DNA of 64,000 bases from Gemmatimonadota bacterium (lineage in GTDB: Bacteria > Gemmatimonadota > Gemmatimonadetes > Longimicrobiales > Gaopeijiaceae): contig JBBEBG010000028.1 of the NCBI GenBank assembly GCA_040882465.1, forward strand, positions 1 through 64,000, in the 5' to 3' direction. The stretch's first letter is position 1, and each line of letters opens with the position of its first letter. Shown here in pieces: positions 43,808-52,705 of this stretch. Under the pieces are notes generated by a model, which saw only the letters and a list, made by a program, of their open reading frames with translations, was not told the origin of the DNA and did not search any database. Made by a program: the position numbers and the translations under genes.

Positions 43808-45448
43808 TCAGGGCGTGAAGCCACCCAACCGGCTACCGGTGCGGGCAAAGTTTCCGTCCGCCAGGACGGGCTGAACGATGCCCCCCGCCGACGTCCACCC
43901 GGAGCCGCTGACCGTCCAGATGGCCTGAGCTCCCGGACGCAGTCCCCAATCCGGCATCCAGCCGGCGACATCCGCGAAATCCGGGACCTCGAGCGTCACC
44001 GTTCCGGCGCCGGATCCGCGAAACTCCCGGGTGACCTGGATCTGTGCTTGGCGCGCCTGGCCCGCCTGACCCTGTATGAACGACGCGAGCCAGTGGCGAT
44101 CGTACTCCGCCTGAATCGTGTACTCCGCACGGGCCCGCGAATATTCGGTGGCCGGGATCCCGACGACATTCGGAGGGGTGAGGAGGGGACCCAGATCCAG
44201 CGTGACGTGCGCCGGTGCGCCCGCGACACGCATGACCTGTCGCTGCGGAGCGAACGGAACCGCAGCCTCCGTGGCCAAAACCGTGAGGAGATGCACGTCT
44301 CCGGCCATGAGATTCGCCGCCGGTGCGCCGTACCAATTCGTGGAGGCCGTGGGTCCGAGAACCTGGCCCGCGAGGACGAATCCGCCGGCCGTGTTGAGCT
44401 GGGTCGTCTGGAGCACCTGCTCGCCCGCGCCAACGCCATTCACGGTCAGGGTGCTGACCTGCGGCGCGAAGGAGTTGGGTCCGGCGAAGTCAATGTCGTT
44501 GATCGCGCTCCCGGCGGCCGGATCCAGCTCTCGGCGGATGAACATCCGCGTCGGAACGATCGCAAGGGGACCCACGATCTGGGAAATTCCACCCAGGAGA
44601 TCCACCGTTCCGTCCCGCACCCCGTTGAAGGTGGCGTTCATGGTGCCGAGGACGGGAGGGTTCAACGCGGCCAGGGCCGCCGTCGCCCCGCCGAGCGAAA
44701 CGCTCGTCGCGAACGCCGCCGGCGGAATCCCCTGGACCGTTCCGGTCACCATTTTCCCGGCCCCGGTGAGTCCCGCGCACCGTAACTCGTTGATGGCGGC
44801 CACTTCGGTGCGGGTCGCGAAGAGGATGAACAGGTTGAATCCTTGTGCGGCGTCGTTGGTGACCCAGGCGACGCCCATCGTGTTCGAGTTCACCTGGAAG
44901 TTGTACGAAGTCGGTCCACCGACCGCCTGAGCCCAGGCCGCATTGCCGTCCTGGTATGCGACCCAAAGGGGCAGGCCCGTGGCCGGGCAGAAGGGGATGG
45001 TCACATTTCCCCCACCGCCGCCCTGCGCGATCACCGTAAGCTCGAGCGTCGCCGTCCGGTCCGCGACTCCGCTCCCGCTTCCCCGCACGGTGAGATCCGT
45101 GTTCCCGAGCGCCGCCGCGAGCGCTCCCGCCAGCGTGAGCTGCCCGGACGTGCCTCCGGCCGCGATCGTGAGCGCATCGGCCGTCACGCCCGTCGGAAGC
45201 CCTTCGACGGTGATCGTGATCGCCCCGGCGAAATCCCCGTCCCGCACGATCGTCACCGTGACGACGCCGGAAGCGCCCTGCGTGATGATGAGGGTCCCCG
45301 ACGAAAGCGTCAGCGTGAAGGACCCTCCCGCGGAGGTGGAGCTGCCTCCGCACCCGGTCAGGAGGAACGCCACCAGAGTTGCCGCGGGAAAGACGCTCCG
45401 AAAGGAGCGCAGGATCGAGAAAATCGGCCGGAACGAGTCGAGTCGCAT
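43808..45448 (-). CDS. Large exported lipoprotein, function unknown
   Basis: A lipobox signal (LVAFLLTGCGG) precedes an Ig-like or cadherin-like N-terminal domain (SGTLIITQGASGVVTVTIVR, then GLPTGVTADALTIAAGG). A Gly-rich spacer and a long beta-rich C-terminal region with few charged residues follow, in a 546-residue protein. The first domain resembles repeats in bacterial surface proteins. The rest is not recognised. ATG 45448 is used, with GGGAA seven bases ahead, although the frame reaches 45520. It lies downstream of the copC-copD-cytochrome genes on the same strand, but 154 bases away, so co-transcription is uncertain. Confidence 0.7.
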   Translation of the reverse strand: MRLDSFRPIFSILRSFRSVFPAATLVAFLLTGCGGSSTSAGGSFTLTLSSGTLIITQGASGVVTVTIVRDGDFAGAITITVEGLPTGVTADALTIAAGGTSGQLTLAGALAAALGNTDLTVRGSGSGVADRTATLELTVIAQGGGGGNVTIPFCPATGLPLWVAYQDGNAAWAQAVGGPTSYNFQVNSNTMGVAWVTNDAAQGFNLFILFATRTEVAAINELRCAGLTGAGKMVTGTVQGIPPAAFATSVSLGGATAALAALNPPVLGTMNATFNGVRDGTVDLLGGISQIVGPLAIVPTRMFIRRELDPAAGSAINDIDFAGPNSFAPQVSTLTVNGVGAGEQVLQTTQLNTAGGFVLAGQVLGPTASTNWYGAPAANLMAGDVHLLTVLATEAAVPFAPQRQVMRVAGAPAHVTLDLGPLLTPPNVVGIPATEYSRARAEYTIQAEYDRHWLASFIQGQAGQARQAQIQVTREFRGSGAGTVTLEVPDFADVAGWMPDWGLRPGAQAIWTVSGSGWTSAGGIVQPVLADGNFARTGSRLGGFTP

Positions 45449-45602
45449 GCGAGTTCCCGGATCGAGATGAATGTTTTCAGTCACAATTCGCCGTCGGGAG
45501 GCCGCTCCCCGGTCATGCACACTCTCTCAATGTGGTCCGTTTGGGGGCAGAGGTGAAGGGCCGGGCCGACTTCCGGGCCTTCATCGAACCCCGGCGAGCG
45601 CC

Positions 45603-46100
45603 TTACGGGGTTCCATCAGTGGAGTGATCCATGGGCATCCCTCCCATCGGCATATCCATGGAGCCCATAGAGCCGATCGTGACCCCCGCCGGAAGAAGCG
45701 ACTCGAGGTAGCCGAAGAGAAGACGCGCGTCGTCGTCGCCGAGCGCCATGGGCGGCATCGCCGGCGGAATTCCCGTCTGGACCATCCGGAGGAGCACTTC
45801 TTCCGTGTGGTGCGCGAGGTGGTCGAGGATGCTCGGCGGCTGTATGGGGAGGGTGGCCGCGAGTGGACCGTTCCCCGTGGCGCCTGTGCCATGGCACTCC
45901 ATGCAGTTCGCTTCGTAAAGCGTCCGCCCCTGGGCGAGCTCCGGGCTGGGCACCGGCCCGGTGGGCGCCGATGGCCTCCCCACCAGCATGTAGAGTCCGA
46001 CGCCGACGGCGACGACCATCAGCGCCGCGATGACCATCAGGCGGGCGCTTCCCCTCCTTCCCCACACTTCATCCCCTTCGCTTGCGTCCGTCGTCCTCAT
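45603..46100 (-). CDS. Membrane-anchored c-type cytochrome
   Basis: The 165-residue protein has one N-terminal transmembrane anchor (LMVIAALMVVAVGVGLYMLVG) and a class I cytochrome c domain with the haem motif CMECH. A likely axial Met lies in the IPPAMPPMAL segment. A Met/Gly-rich tail (GSMGSMDMPMGGMPMDH) could bind copper. ATG 46100 has AGGAG eight bases ahead. It lies 58 bases after copD on the same strand. The context suggests redox coupling to copper handling in the periplasm. Confidence 0.88.
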   Translation of the reverse strand: MRTTDASEGDEVWGRRGSARLMVIAALMVVAVGVGLYMLVGRPSAPTGPVPSPELAQGRTLYEANCMECHGTGATGNGPLAATLPIQPPSILDHLAHHTEEVLLRMVQTGIPPAMPPMALGDDDARLLFGYLESLLPAGVTIGSMGSMDMPMGGMPMDHSTDGTP

Positions 46101-46158
46101 CTCTCGCTCTCCTTTCCGATTCCGGGACCGACCGTCGTCCCCCCGCGCGAATAAACCC

Positions 46159-47130
46159 TCAAGGCTTCGCCGTATGCGTGAGAATCGCCGTGAGAAGCAG
46201 GACTCCCATGGCAACCGTCACTTCCAGCGCGGCCCGGCGACGCATCACATCCTCCCCGTCCGCCGAATCGCTCCCGGGAAGCCCTCGCCGCCAGTTCAAG
46301 AATCCCAGGAGCATCACGACACCGGCGGCACCGACCTTCGCGGAAAGGACGCGGCCGTAAGTGGTGGTCCAAAGATCCGACGGAGAATGGAGGTGTGTCC
46401 AGGAAAGTACTAGTCCCATCGAAACGAGGGTGAAGACGCTCGCGATCGCCAGCGCGGAAAAGCTCCGGAGCTGAGCGACGAAAAGGGGATGGCTCATCCG
46501 CGGCGCGCCCCCCGGGCGCCCCACGGCCAGGATGAGCCCGAGAGACCCGATCCAACCGCCGGCCGCGAGCGCGTGCATCCCGTCCGCGGCGACGATCAGA
46601 GGACGCCCCGACTCCACTCCCATCGCATGGCTCGACAGCGCGAGCGTCGCGACGAGAAAGAGGACCAGCGCTCCGGCCAACCACCACGCGGGAGAGGCTG
46701 CGAGAGGTGCCGCTTCGATCTGCGGGGATACGGCGCCGACGACTTGCCTCCCCTCGCGACCGCGCCGCGCGATCAGGAACGCACCCGCGAGAAGGGGCAG
46801 GATCGCGCCCTGTGCCATCCAAACGGTGCCCCAGAAAGTCTCGAGGACGAGGAAGTTGATGTCCTCGGAGAGCGGTACGAATGGGTCGCGGAAGCCCATC
46901 ACCTGGACCACCATCTTGAGGATCCAGACGCCGATCAGGAGGAGCGAGGTCGCTGCCCCGACGGTCGCCACCCTCTTCTCGACCTCGCGCAACGCCGGCG
47001 CCCCCGCCGCCCCAGTCGCCCGCGCGGCACGCGGTGCCACGAAACCCCTCCATGCGATACAACCCACCGCAGCGGCGATGCCGGAGAAGAGGAGCCACTG
47101 TTGTAGGGGAGCGAGAATGCTCTCCGTCAT
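46159..47130 (-). CDS. copD: CopD-family copper resistance membrane protein
   Basis: The 323-residue protein has about eight transmembrane helices in the CopD pattern. Conserved His residues lie in LALSSHAMGVE, ADGMHALAAGGWIGSL and SWTHLHSPSDLWTTTYGRVLSAKV, the last being the PF05425-like core. Together with CopC it is thought to move copper across the inner membrane. Its ATG overlaps the copC stop by four bases, so the pair is translationally coupled. The copC-copD order is the usual one. Confidence 0.92.
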   Translation of the reverse strand: MTESILAPLQQWLLFSGIAAAVGCIAWRGFVAPRAARATGAAGAPALREVEKRVATVGAATSLLLIGVWILKMVVQVMGFRDPFVPLSEDINFLVLETFWGTVWMAQGAILPLLAGAFLIARRGREGRQVVGAVSPQIEAAPLAASPAWWLAGALVLFLVATLALSSHAMGVESGRPLIVAADGMHALAAGGWIGSLGLILAVGRPGGAPRMSHPLFVAQLRSFSALAIASVFTLVSMGLVLSWTHLHSPSDLWTTTYGRVLSAKVGAAGVVMLLGFLNWRRGLPGSDSADGEDVMRRRAALEVTVAMGVLLLTAILTHTAKP

Positions 47131-47546
47131 TCAGCCTTCACTTCGAAGCCGAAGTTCCCCCGCATCACATGGCCGTCCTGCGCGATGACACGCCACTGGA
47201 CAGTGTAGGCCCCCGGCGGAAGGTGCGGATCGAGGGTGATGAAGACCTGTCGCGGGTCGGGCTCGAAGGTCATGGGGGGAGAGCTCGACATCAGCGAGCG
47301 CCCGGAGTCAACGACTCGCACCGAGGTGCCTCGGAGGAGAGGCGGCTCGGAAAAAGTGAGGCGTACCTCCGTGACCGGTCCAGACACGGTCGAATCGGCG
47401 GCCGGAACCGTCTTATCCAGCGTGAGGTGACGCAAGAGCGTCCCGGCTTCCACCGGCCGAACCGACGCGGGAAACCCCAGAAGAAGGGCTCCGGCCGCCA
47501 CCGCGCCGAGGAGGACCCTGCTCCGCGTTTTCCTTCCGACTCTCAT
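47127..47546 (-). CDS. copC: CopC-family periplasmic copper-binding protein
   Basis: A 139-residue protein with a signal peptide (LLGAVAAGALLLGFPASVRPVEA) and a small beta-sandwich. The CopC signature VTEVRLTFSEPP and the C-terminal YTVQWRVIAQDGHVMRGNFGFEV are clear, including Asp and His of the Cu(II) site. The N-terminal His comes slightly later than in classical CopC (after GTLLR), so the exact copper ligand set may differ. ATG 47546 has GGAG eight bases ahead. It is first in the copC-copD-cytochrome operon. Confidence 0.9.
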   Translation of the reverse strand: MRVGRKTRSRVLLGAVAAGALLLGFPASVRPVEAGTLLRHLTLDKTVPAADSTVSGPVTEVRLTFSEPPLLRGTSVRVVDSGRSLMSSSPPMTFEPDPRQVFITLDPHLPPGAYTVQWRVIAQDGHVMRGNFGFEVKAE

Positions 47547-47691
47547 TTCGATTCTCCACTCCGTTCCGTTACCACCCGGTCCAATCGGTGCTCCGGGGTG
47601 ACGGGGTGCGACGCCGCTCGCCACCGTCGAGGTGTATATTTGTCTTACCCCTGAGGGGGGATCGTGTGCCCCCATCTAGACTTGCAGGATC

Positions 47692-47714
47692 GGTGCTTGC
47701 CTTCGTGAAGCACC
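47692..47714 (+). repeat. Hairpin in the region upstream of the 47776 gene
   Basis: GGTGCTT and AAGCACC form a perfect 7-bp stem with a nine-base loop, about 60 bases before the chosen start. It lies between divergent transcription units. A role in leader RNA is possible but unproven. Confidence 0.35.
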
Positions 47715-47775
47715 AAGGCCAACGTGGGGTATGAGAAAAAAGCGCACAACTCGAGCCTCTGGAAGGCAGGTCAAG

Positions 47776-48864
47776 ATGACATCGCGCTTGAGGTCCTTCC
47801 CCCTCGTCGCATTGCTCGCCGCCGCGTGTTCGGCGCTTCCCGCCTGCGCAGTTGCGCAGGTCGGCGGGGAGGCGGGCAACGGTGTGTCGGCCCTCGAGCG
47901 GGAACACCCGGACCTGTACTCACTCCTCGTCAGGCTCGAACGGGCGAACGGCGTGCTCTTCGGAAGGCTCCTCGCCGAAGGGGAGGCGGTCCGCGCCACG
48001 GGCACTGACATCCCCACCTTCGAGTTCGAGTTCGAGATGTTCGACGAGCTCGCCGCCATCGCGGACTCGGAGGGAACCGCCGACGAGCTCGCCGCGAGCG
48101 CCGCGGCCGGATACGGCGTTCTCGGAGAACGAGGAGCGGAAGTGATCGAACGGGCGAACGCCTTTCATCGCGAGCTTCTCGGAATCTACGCAAACCCGGC
48201 GGTCACGGACCGGGCCCAGGCCGTGGACGCGGCGGTGGAACGGTATCTGAGCCGTCCGGAGGTCGCGCTCCCCGCCGAGCCGAAGGACATGGACATCCTG
48301 TACGACCACCCCTACACCTGGGCCTTCAGGACGGGGTACCCCGACCTCGGGGGCTTCGTCTGGGCCGGGCATTGGTACCAGCTCGCCGCTTCCGAGCCTC
48401 TCATGATTTTCGACACCCGCGAGGAGCGCCTCGAAGGGCTGGAGACGGTTCGCGAACGATTTTTCTCGAAGCTGAGCTATGGGGAGCCCCCGGAGTCGTT
48501 TCCGACAGAGCTTCCACTGGCGCCCCCGATCGCGCCGCTCCTGGTCTCGGCACACCCGAGGGCCGCGATCATTCTGGACAACCTCAACATGCTTCAGGAT
48601 GTCCTCGCGGACGTCCTCGTGTCTCCCACGGTGAAGGACGTCCGTGCGGCACTCGACGAGGCGGTCGCCCAGTTCGTGGACCCGACGTACCGGATGGCGG
48701 ACCGCTACGACTGGATGGTCATGGCCCTGCGCCACAGCATCTTCAACCAAGGGGGTCCGGCGCTCGGGACGATGACGCGGACCGAGCGGAACAACTCGGG
48801 GCACGCGCAGCACCTCCAGGGTGGTGGCGGTGCGATCATTCTTCCGGGAATGCCTGGAGAATGA
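47776..48864 (+). CDS. Exported protein of unknown function
   Basis: A signal peptide (LVALLAAACSALPACAVAQ) heads this 362-residue helical protein. Notable segments are YDHPYTWAFRTGYPDLGGFVW, HPRAAIILDNLNMLQDVLADV and DRYDWMVMALRHSIFNQGG, with spaced His, Asp and Tyr. No family is recognised. An in-frame ATG at 47731 is possible, but 47776 places the signal peptide at the N terminus and has AGG close ahead. It overlaps the next lipoprotein gene by four bases (ATGA), so the two work as a pair. Confidence 0.7.
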   Translation: MTSRLRSFPLVALLAAACSALPACAVAQVGGEAGNGVSALEREHPDLYSLLVRLERANGVLFGRLLAEGEAVRATGTDIPTFEFEFEMFDELAAIADSEGTADELAASAAAGYGVLGERGAEVIERANAFHRELLGIYANPAVTDRAQAVDAAVERYLSRPEVALPAEPKDMDILYDHPYTWAFRTGYPDLGGFVWAGHWYQLAASEPLMIFDTREERLEGLETVRERFFSKLSYGEPPESFPTELPLAPPIAPLLVSAHPRAAIILDNLNMLQDVLADVLVSPTVKDVRAALDEAVAQFVDPTYRMADRYDWMVMALRHSIFNQGGPALGTMTRTERNNSGHAQHLQGGGGAIILPGMPGE

Positions 48865-49937
48865 TCGGCGGATGGATCGGGCCTCTTCGTGCGCCCGTGG
48901 TGGTCGCTCTTCTCATTCTTCCCGCATGCGGCGGTGAATCCGGGGTCTCCGCCGGCCTCCCGCCGCGGCTCGAACGCCTCCGGGTGGACACCCTCTTCGC
49001 GATCGGGGCGCAGAGTGGCGAGCCGTGGGAGACCTTCGGGGGAATCTGGGACGTAGCGACCGCGCCGGACGGAAGGTTCGCCGTGCTCGACGTAGATGCC
49101 GTCGCGGTCCACCTCTTCGACGGGGCGGGCGCCCCTCTGGGCTCCATCGCCGATCAGGGATTGGACCCGGGCACGCTTCGTAGCCCGACCGGGATCGCGT
49201 GGAACGGCGGCGATGAGCTCCGAGTCTGGGATCCGGGGAGCTCGTGGATCTCGCGCTTCTCCGTTGGGCCCTCCGGTGCCGAGTTCGTGGACCGGCACCG
49301 GGCATTCGCTTTCGGTGAGACCGGCTTCTGTACCTCGGAAGGGCGCGTCTTCCTGAGTTACTTCCAGGACGGGCAGGTCATTCACGAAATCGGCGGCGAC
49401 GGCGCGATCGTCCGGTCCTTTTCCCCGGCACCCGACGTCGCGGGGATGGAGACTCTCGTGTTGGAGCTCCAGGAGCTCGCCCTCGAAGAGCTGACCCCCT
49501 CCAAGCTTCTTTGTGTCTCCGGCGGCGTCCTCGAGGCCAGCTACTTCCAGTCGCGGATCCAGTTCCACGACACCGAAGGGAGGCTGGTCTGGAGCCGCGA
49601 GCTGGCGGACTTCACTCCCGTCCTGGCCTACAGCCCCGACGACATGGGCGTCGGACTCCAATACGCCGAGGGCGACGGATCGCACCTCCTCCGCTCCGTC
49701 GTGCCCTGGGGTGACGGGCGCGCACTGCTCCAGCATGAGCTACGAGTCGAGGGAAGCCGTCCCGACGGCGCGGCAGACCCGATCGAATCGCGTCTCATCC
49801 GGCTCGAGGACGGCGCCGAGGAGGCACGAACCCGCTCCCTTCCGCTCATCCTAGGGACGCGGGGAAACCGCGTTTTCGAGGTTCGGCAGCGCCCGGTCCC
49901 GCAGGTGCTGGTCCTCGAGGTCACCGGGGACGGTTAG
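48861..49937 (+). CDS. Beta-propeller lipoprotein
   Basis: The 358-residue protein has a lipobox signal (LLILPACGG) and a series of repeats of the six-bladed TolB/NHL type, such as GGIWDVATAPDGRFAVLDVDAVAVHLFD and SPTGIAWNGGDELRVWDPGSSWISRFS. The core resembles 6-bladed propeller proteins common in Gemmatimonadota-like genomes. ATG 48861 overlaps the stop of the previous gene, and the frame from 48372 is rejected. Its end overlaps the next, oppositely oriented gene by four bases. Confidence 0.75.
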   Translation: MIGGWIGPLRAPVVVALLILPACGGESGVSAGLPPRLERLRVDTLFAIGAQSGEPWETFGGIWDVATAPDGRFAVLDVDAVAVHLFDGAGAPLGSIADQGLDPGTLRSPTGIAWNGGDELRVWDPGSSWISRFSVGPSGAEFVDRHRAFAFGETGFCTSEGRVFLSYFQDGQVIHEIGGDGAIVRSFSPAPDVAGMETLVLELQELALEELTPSKLLCVSGGVLEASYFQSRIQFHDTEGRLVWSRELADFTPVLAYSPDDMGVGLQYAEGDGSHLLRSVVPWGDGRALLQHELRVEGSRPDGAADPIESRLIRLEDGAEEARTRSLPLILGTRGNRVFEVRQRPVPQVLVLEVTGDG

Positions 49938-50569
49938 TTCGTCGTCACGCCCAGATTTTCGACGGCGACGCCGGGGAGGACGTGATTGATACGGACGCCC
50001 CAAATCCCGTTGGTATCCGCGAGGGCCCCCGTCTTCGCCGCGGTATGGACCACCGTGCCGTTCACCAGGAACTCCACCTGCTCCGCTCCCACGCGGACGG
50101 CGAGCTCGTTCACGGACCGCCCGTCGGCGTCGGGGCGCTGCACGGAGGGATGCGCCGTGTAGGTCTGAATCTGGCTCGTATTCGTGTTGTCAATCCGATT
50201 GATGATCACGAACTCACCGGTTTGCGCCACCATGAAATAGAGATACCGCTGATTCTCGCTGTTGAGATTGCGCCCCCCGAAGATCAGGCCGTAGAAGTTT
50301 CGGTGGCTGCTCGGCTCGAGAAGCGTGAAGCGGCCGCTCAACGTGTAGTTCCCGCGGGCCATCTGCTCCGGCCTCCAGAGCGTCACGGCAGGCCCGGTGG
50401 TGACCTGGAAACCATTCTCGAGCGACGTGACGGTGACCTCGGGAACGTCGTCCGGGTCCGCGGCATTGTTGCTCTGGTCCACCCGCATCATGAGGGCGGC
50501 GGGCGCCTGCGCGGCTACGGGCCCGGAGAAAACGAGAGCAAGCAGCGTTATGGACAATGCACGGGTCAT
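49934..50569 (-). CDS. Exported LamG/DUF1080-like protein
   Basis: A signal peptide (ITLLALVFSGPVAAQ) precedes a 190-residue beta-sandwich with QMARGNYTLSGRFTLLEPSSHRNFYGLIFGGR, YLYFMVAQTGEFVIINR and NELAVRVGAEQVEFLVNGTVVH. This pattern matches concanavalin-like domains such as LamG or DUF1080, often glycan-binding or glycosidase-related. No catalytic residues can be assigned. ATG 50569 has GGGAG seven bases ahead. Confidence 0.75.
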   Translation of the reverse strand: MTRALSITLLALVFSGPVAAQAPAALMMRVDQSNNAADPDDVPEVTVTSLENGFQVTTGPAVTLWRPEQMARGNYTLSGRFTLLEPSSHRNFYGLIFGGRNLNSENQRYLYFMVAQTGEFVIINRIDNTNTSQIQTYTAHPSVQRPDADGRSVNELAVRVGAEQVEFLVNGTVVHTAAKTGALADTNGIWGVRINHVLPGVAVENLGVTTN

Positions 50570-50737
50570 CGTTGAGCTCCCAGGACGGCGTGTTTCTATC
50601 GAGTCGAGTCTAAATCTGCGTGGCCCCCAACCGGTCGGGCAAGCATCCGTGGCGGGGGCAGCGGTGTATACCTACTATTCATCGCCGATGTTTCCACGGG
50701 TATGCCGTCCAATCCGCTTTATACCGGAGCTCAACCG

Positions 50738-51703
50738 ATGGTGAATCGACGAGGTTCTTTGCAGGAGCCCTCCTCCCCCATTTCCACTCGGCTTCGCGCC
50801 CGGATGGTCCGGCTCGGCATCGCGTCCGCTTTGCTCGCGGGCCTGGTGGCGGGAACCGGTGAGCTTACGGCCCAGGTGCCTGCGAGCGCCGTGGAGGGTC
50901 GAGAGATCATCATGGTGACGGGCTCCACCGACGGCCTCGGGCGTGCAGTCGCCCTTCAGCTCGCCGGTCCGGGCGCACATATCATCGTGCACGGACGAAA
51001 CGCCGAGCGCGGCCAGGCGGTGGTCGAAGAGGTCGTGGCCAAGGGAGGCACCGCCCGCTTCATCCAGGCGGATCTCGGCTCCCTCGCCCAGGTCCGGGAG
51101 CTCGCCGCCACCGTTCTCCGCGACTACGACCGGCTGAATGTCCTCGTGAATAATGCCGGAATCGGGCGTGGACAGGACAACGCGCCGCGCGAGGTCAGCG
51201 CGGACGGGTACGAGCTCCGCTTCGCCGTGAACTACCTGTCCCACTTCCTGCTGACCCGGGAGCTTCTCCCCCTTCTGAGAGCCGGCGCGCCGTCGCGCAT
51301 CGTCAGCGTGTCCTCCTCGGCACAAGGAGGAGGCACCATCGACTTCGAAAACGTGATGCTCGAGCGCGAGCCTTACGCGGGATCCTTCGCTTACGCGCAG
51401 AGCAAGCTGGCCCAGGTCTTCATGACCTTCGATCTGGCCGAGGAGCTCGCGGGCACCGGAGTGACGGCGAACGCGGTTCACCCGGGCGGCTACCTCGACA
51501 CGAGCATGGTGCGCGAGCGTGGCGGTACGGCGAACATGAGCGCCGAAGAGGGAGCCAATTTCGTCGTCAACTCAGTCCGGTCCGCGGAGGCCGGTCAATA
51601 CTTCAACACGATGACCGTCGGGCGCGCGAACGCGCAGGCCTACGACCTGGAGGCTCGCCGCCAGTTGCGCGAGCTGAGCATGGAGCTGGCCGGGCTAAAT
51701 TGA
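50738..51703 (+). CDS. Short-chain dehydrogenase with an N-terminal export or anchor segment
   Basis: Residues from about 70 onward form a classical SDR: TGSTDGLG (cofactor), NNAG, the catalytic SVSSS Ser and YAQSK Tyr-Lys. The retinol-dehydrogenase-like group fits best. Ahead of it is a 60-residue extension with a hydrophobic segment (LGIASALLAGLVAGTG) ending in a signal-peptidase-like site after TAQ. Placing an NAD(P)-using enzyme outside the cytoplasm is unusual. The segment may instead be a membrane anchor. ATG 50738 has GGAGC seven to eight bases ahead, but starts at 50702 and 50804 are possible. Confidence 0.85.
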   Translation: MVNRRGSLQEPSSPISTRLRARMVRLGIASALLAGLVAGTGELTAQVPASAVEGREIIMVTGSTDGLGRAVALQLAGPGAHIIVHGRNAERGQAVVEEVVAKGGTARFIQADLGSLAQVRELAATVLRDYDRLNVLVNNAGIGRGQDNAPREVSADGYELRFAVNYLSHFLLTRELLPLLRAGAPSRIVSVSSSAQGGGTIDFENVMLEREPYAGSFAYAQSKLAQVFMTFDLAEELAGTGVTANAVHPGGYLDTSMVRERGGTANMSAEEGANFVVNSVRSAEAGQYFNTMTVGRANAQAYDLEARRQLRELSMELAGLN

Positions 51704-51753
51704 CTCGAGTTTCCGCGTCCGCACCGGCATCCCTTCGAGCGAAGGAGTGAGTT

Positions 51754-51990
51754 ATGACCGAATCAAGTAACAGCTCGGTTTCCATCGTCGCGATCATCGC
51801 GATCCTCATTCTCGTGGCGGGCGCCGTTTACTTCCTGGCATTTCGGGGAAGGGGAGGAGGAGGCGGCGGCGAAGGGCTGGACATCGACGTGGAGATCAAC
51901 CAGGGGCTCCCGCTGGAAGATGGAACCGACGCGCGAACCCGGATGGTGTTCTCTGAATCGGGGTTGGAAATGGAGGTCCATTTCCTCTGA
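51754..51990 (+). CDS. Small single-span membrane protein
   Basis: The 78-residue protein has one transmembrane helix (VAIIAILILVAGAVYFLAF), a Gly-rich linker and an acidic C-terminal tail. AAGGAGTGAG lies ahead of the ATG. No family is recognised. It follows the SDR gene by 50 bases and converges on the TerB-like gene. Confidence 0.65.
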   Translation: MTESSNSSVSIVAIIAILILVAGAVYFLAFRGRGGGGGGEGLDIDVEINQGLPLEDGTDARTRMVFSESGLEMEVHFL

Positions 51991-52004
51991 AGCGAGGAGG
52001 CGGA

Positions 52005-52475
52005 TCAGATCTTCTTGCGGGCCGCGGCCATCTTTGCGGCCGAGAGATAACCGGGCTCGAGCCCGAGGAGATTCGAGATTTTTCGGGTAAGATAGTGCTC
52101 GCGTTCAGCAATCTCTCCGTCGGCGAGCACGACGCCCCACATCACCTCCGCGAGGACCATCTTCTGCCCGATATCGTAGCCCTGCTTCAACTGCGACGTG
52201 AACCGGAATTGGTCCGTGGCGTTTTCCCGCTCCTTCTGTGCGAGCTCCAGTAGAGTCCGCCCGGCTTTCAGGGGGAGTGAGAAGTGCCGCTCCAGCACCT
52301 CTTCGAGATGTGCGCGCTCGGCGGCGGAGAATTCCCCATCCGCATAGGCTACTTCCAGGAGAAGGGCGCATGCCGCAAGGTGGAGCGGATCAAACCCGGG
52401 AGGGGTCTCGGCCGGATCTCCTTCCGAGGAGACCCTTTCGGAACGAAATAGCGAGCGGATGGCGTCGATCAGCAT
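52005..52475 (-). CDS. TerB-like (tellurite-resistance family) protein
   Basis: The 156-residue all-helical protein contains two TerB-type acidic motifs, EVAYADGEFSAAE and EVMWGVVLADGEIAERE, with the spacing of the COG4103/TerB family. These Asp/Glu-rich loops bind metals in some members. TerB proteins are found in stress-response and membrane-linked complexes. Nothing nearby specifies the role. The start ATG lies directly before the conserved LIDAIRSLF. Confidence 0.85.
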   Translation of the reverse strand: MLIDAIRSLFRSERVSSEGDPAETPPGFDPLHLAACALLLEVAYADGEFSAAERAHLEEVLERHFSLPLKAGRTLLELAQKERENATDQFRFTSQLKQGYDIGQKMVLAEVMWGVVLADGEIAEREHYLTRKISNLLGLEPGYLSAAKMAAARKKI

Positions 52476-52705
52476 GTCATTGGGCCCTGGAAGTAAATCG
52501 AAGGCTCACTTCGCCTCGCACCAGAATCGAGCGTAAGCCCCCGTCCCCGCCAGGGGGGGCGCGCACGTCTCGCTAGTACTCACCTGCCCCTAAAGTTAGC
52601 TTTTGCCACCGACACGCCCCTCCGCGCCGGCGGGGGCGACCGCCCGTCCCGCGCCGAAGCGGAGCGACCGCGTTCGCGCGGTAACCTGCCTACAGGGCCG
52701 ACCGA

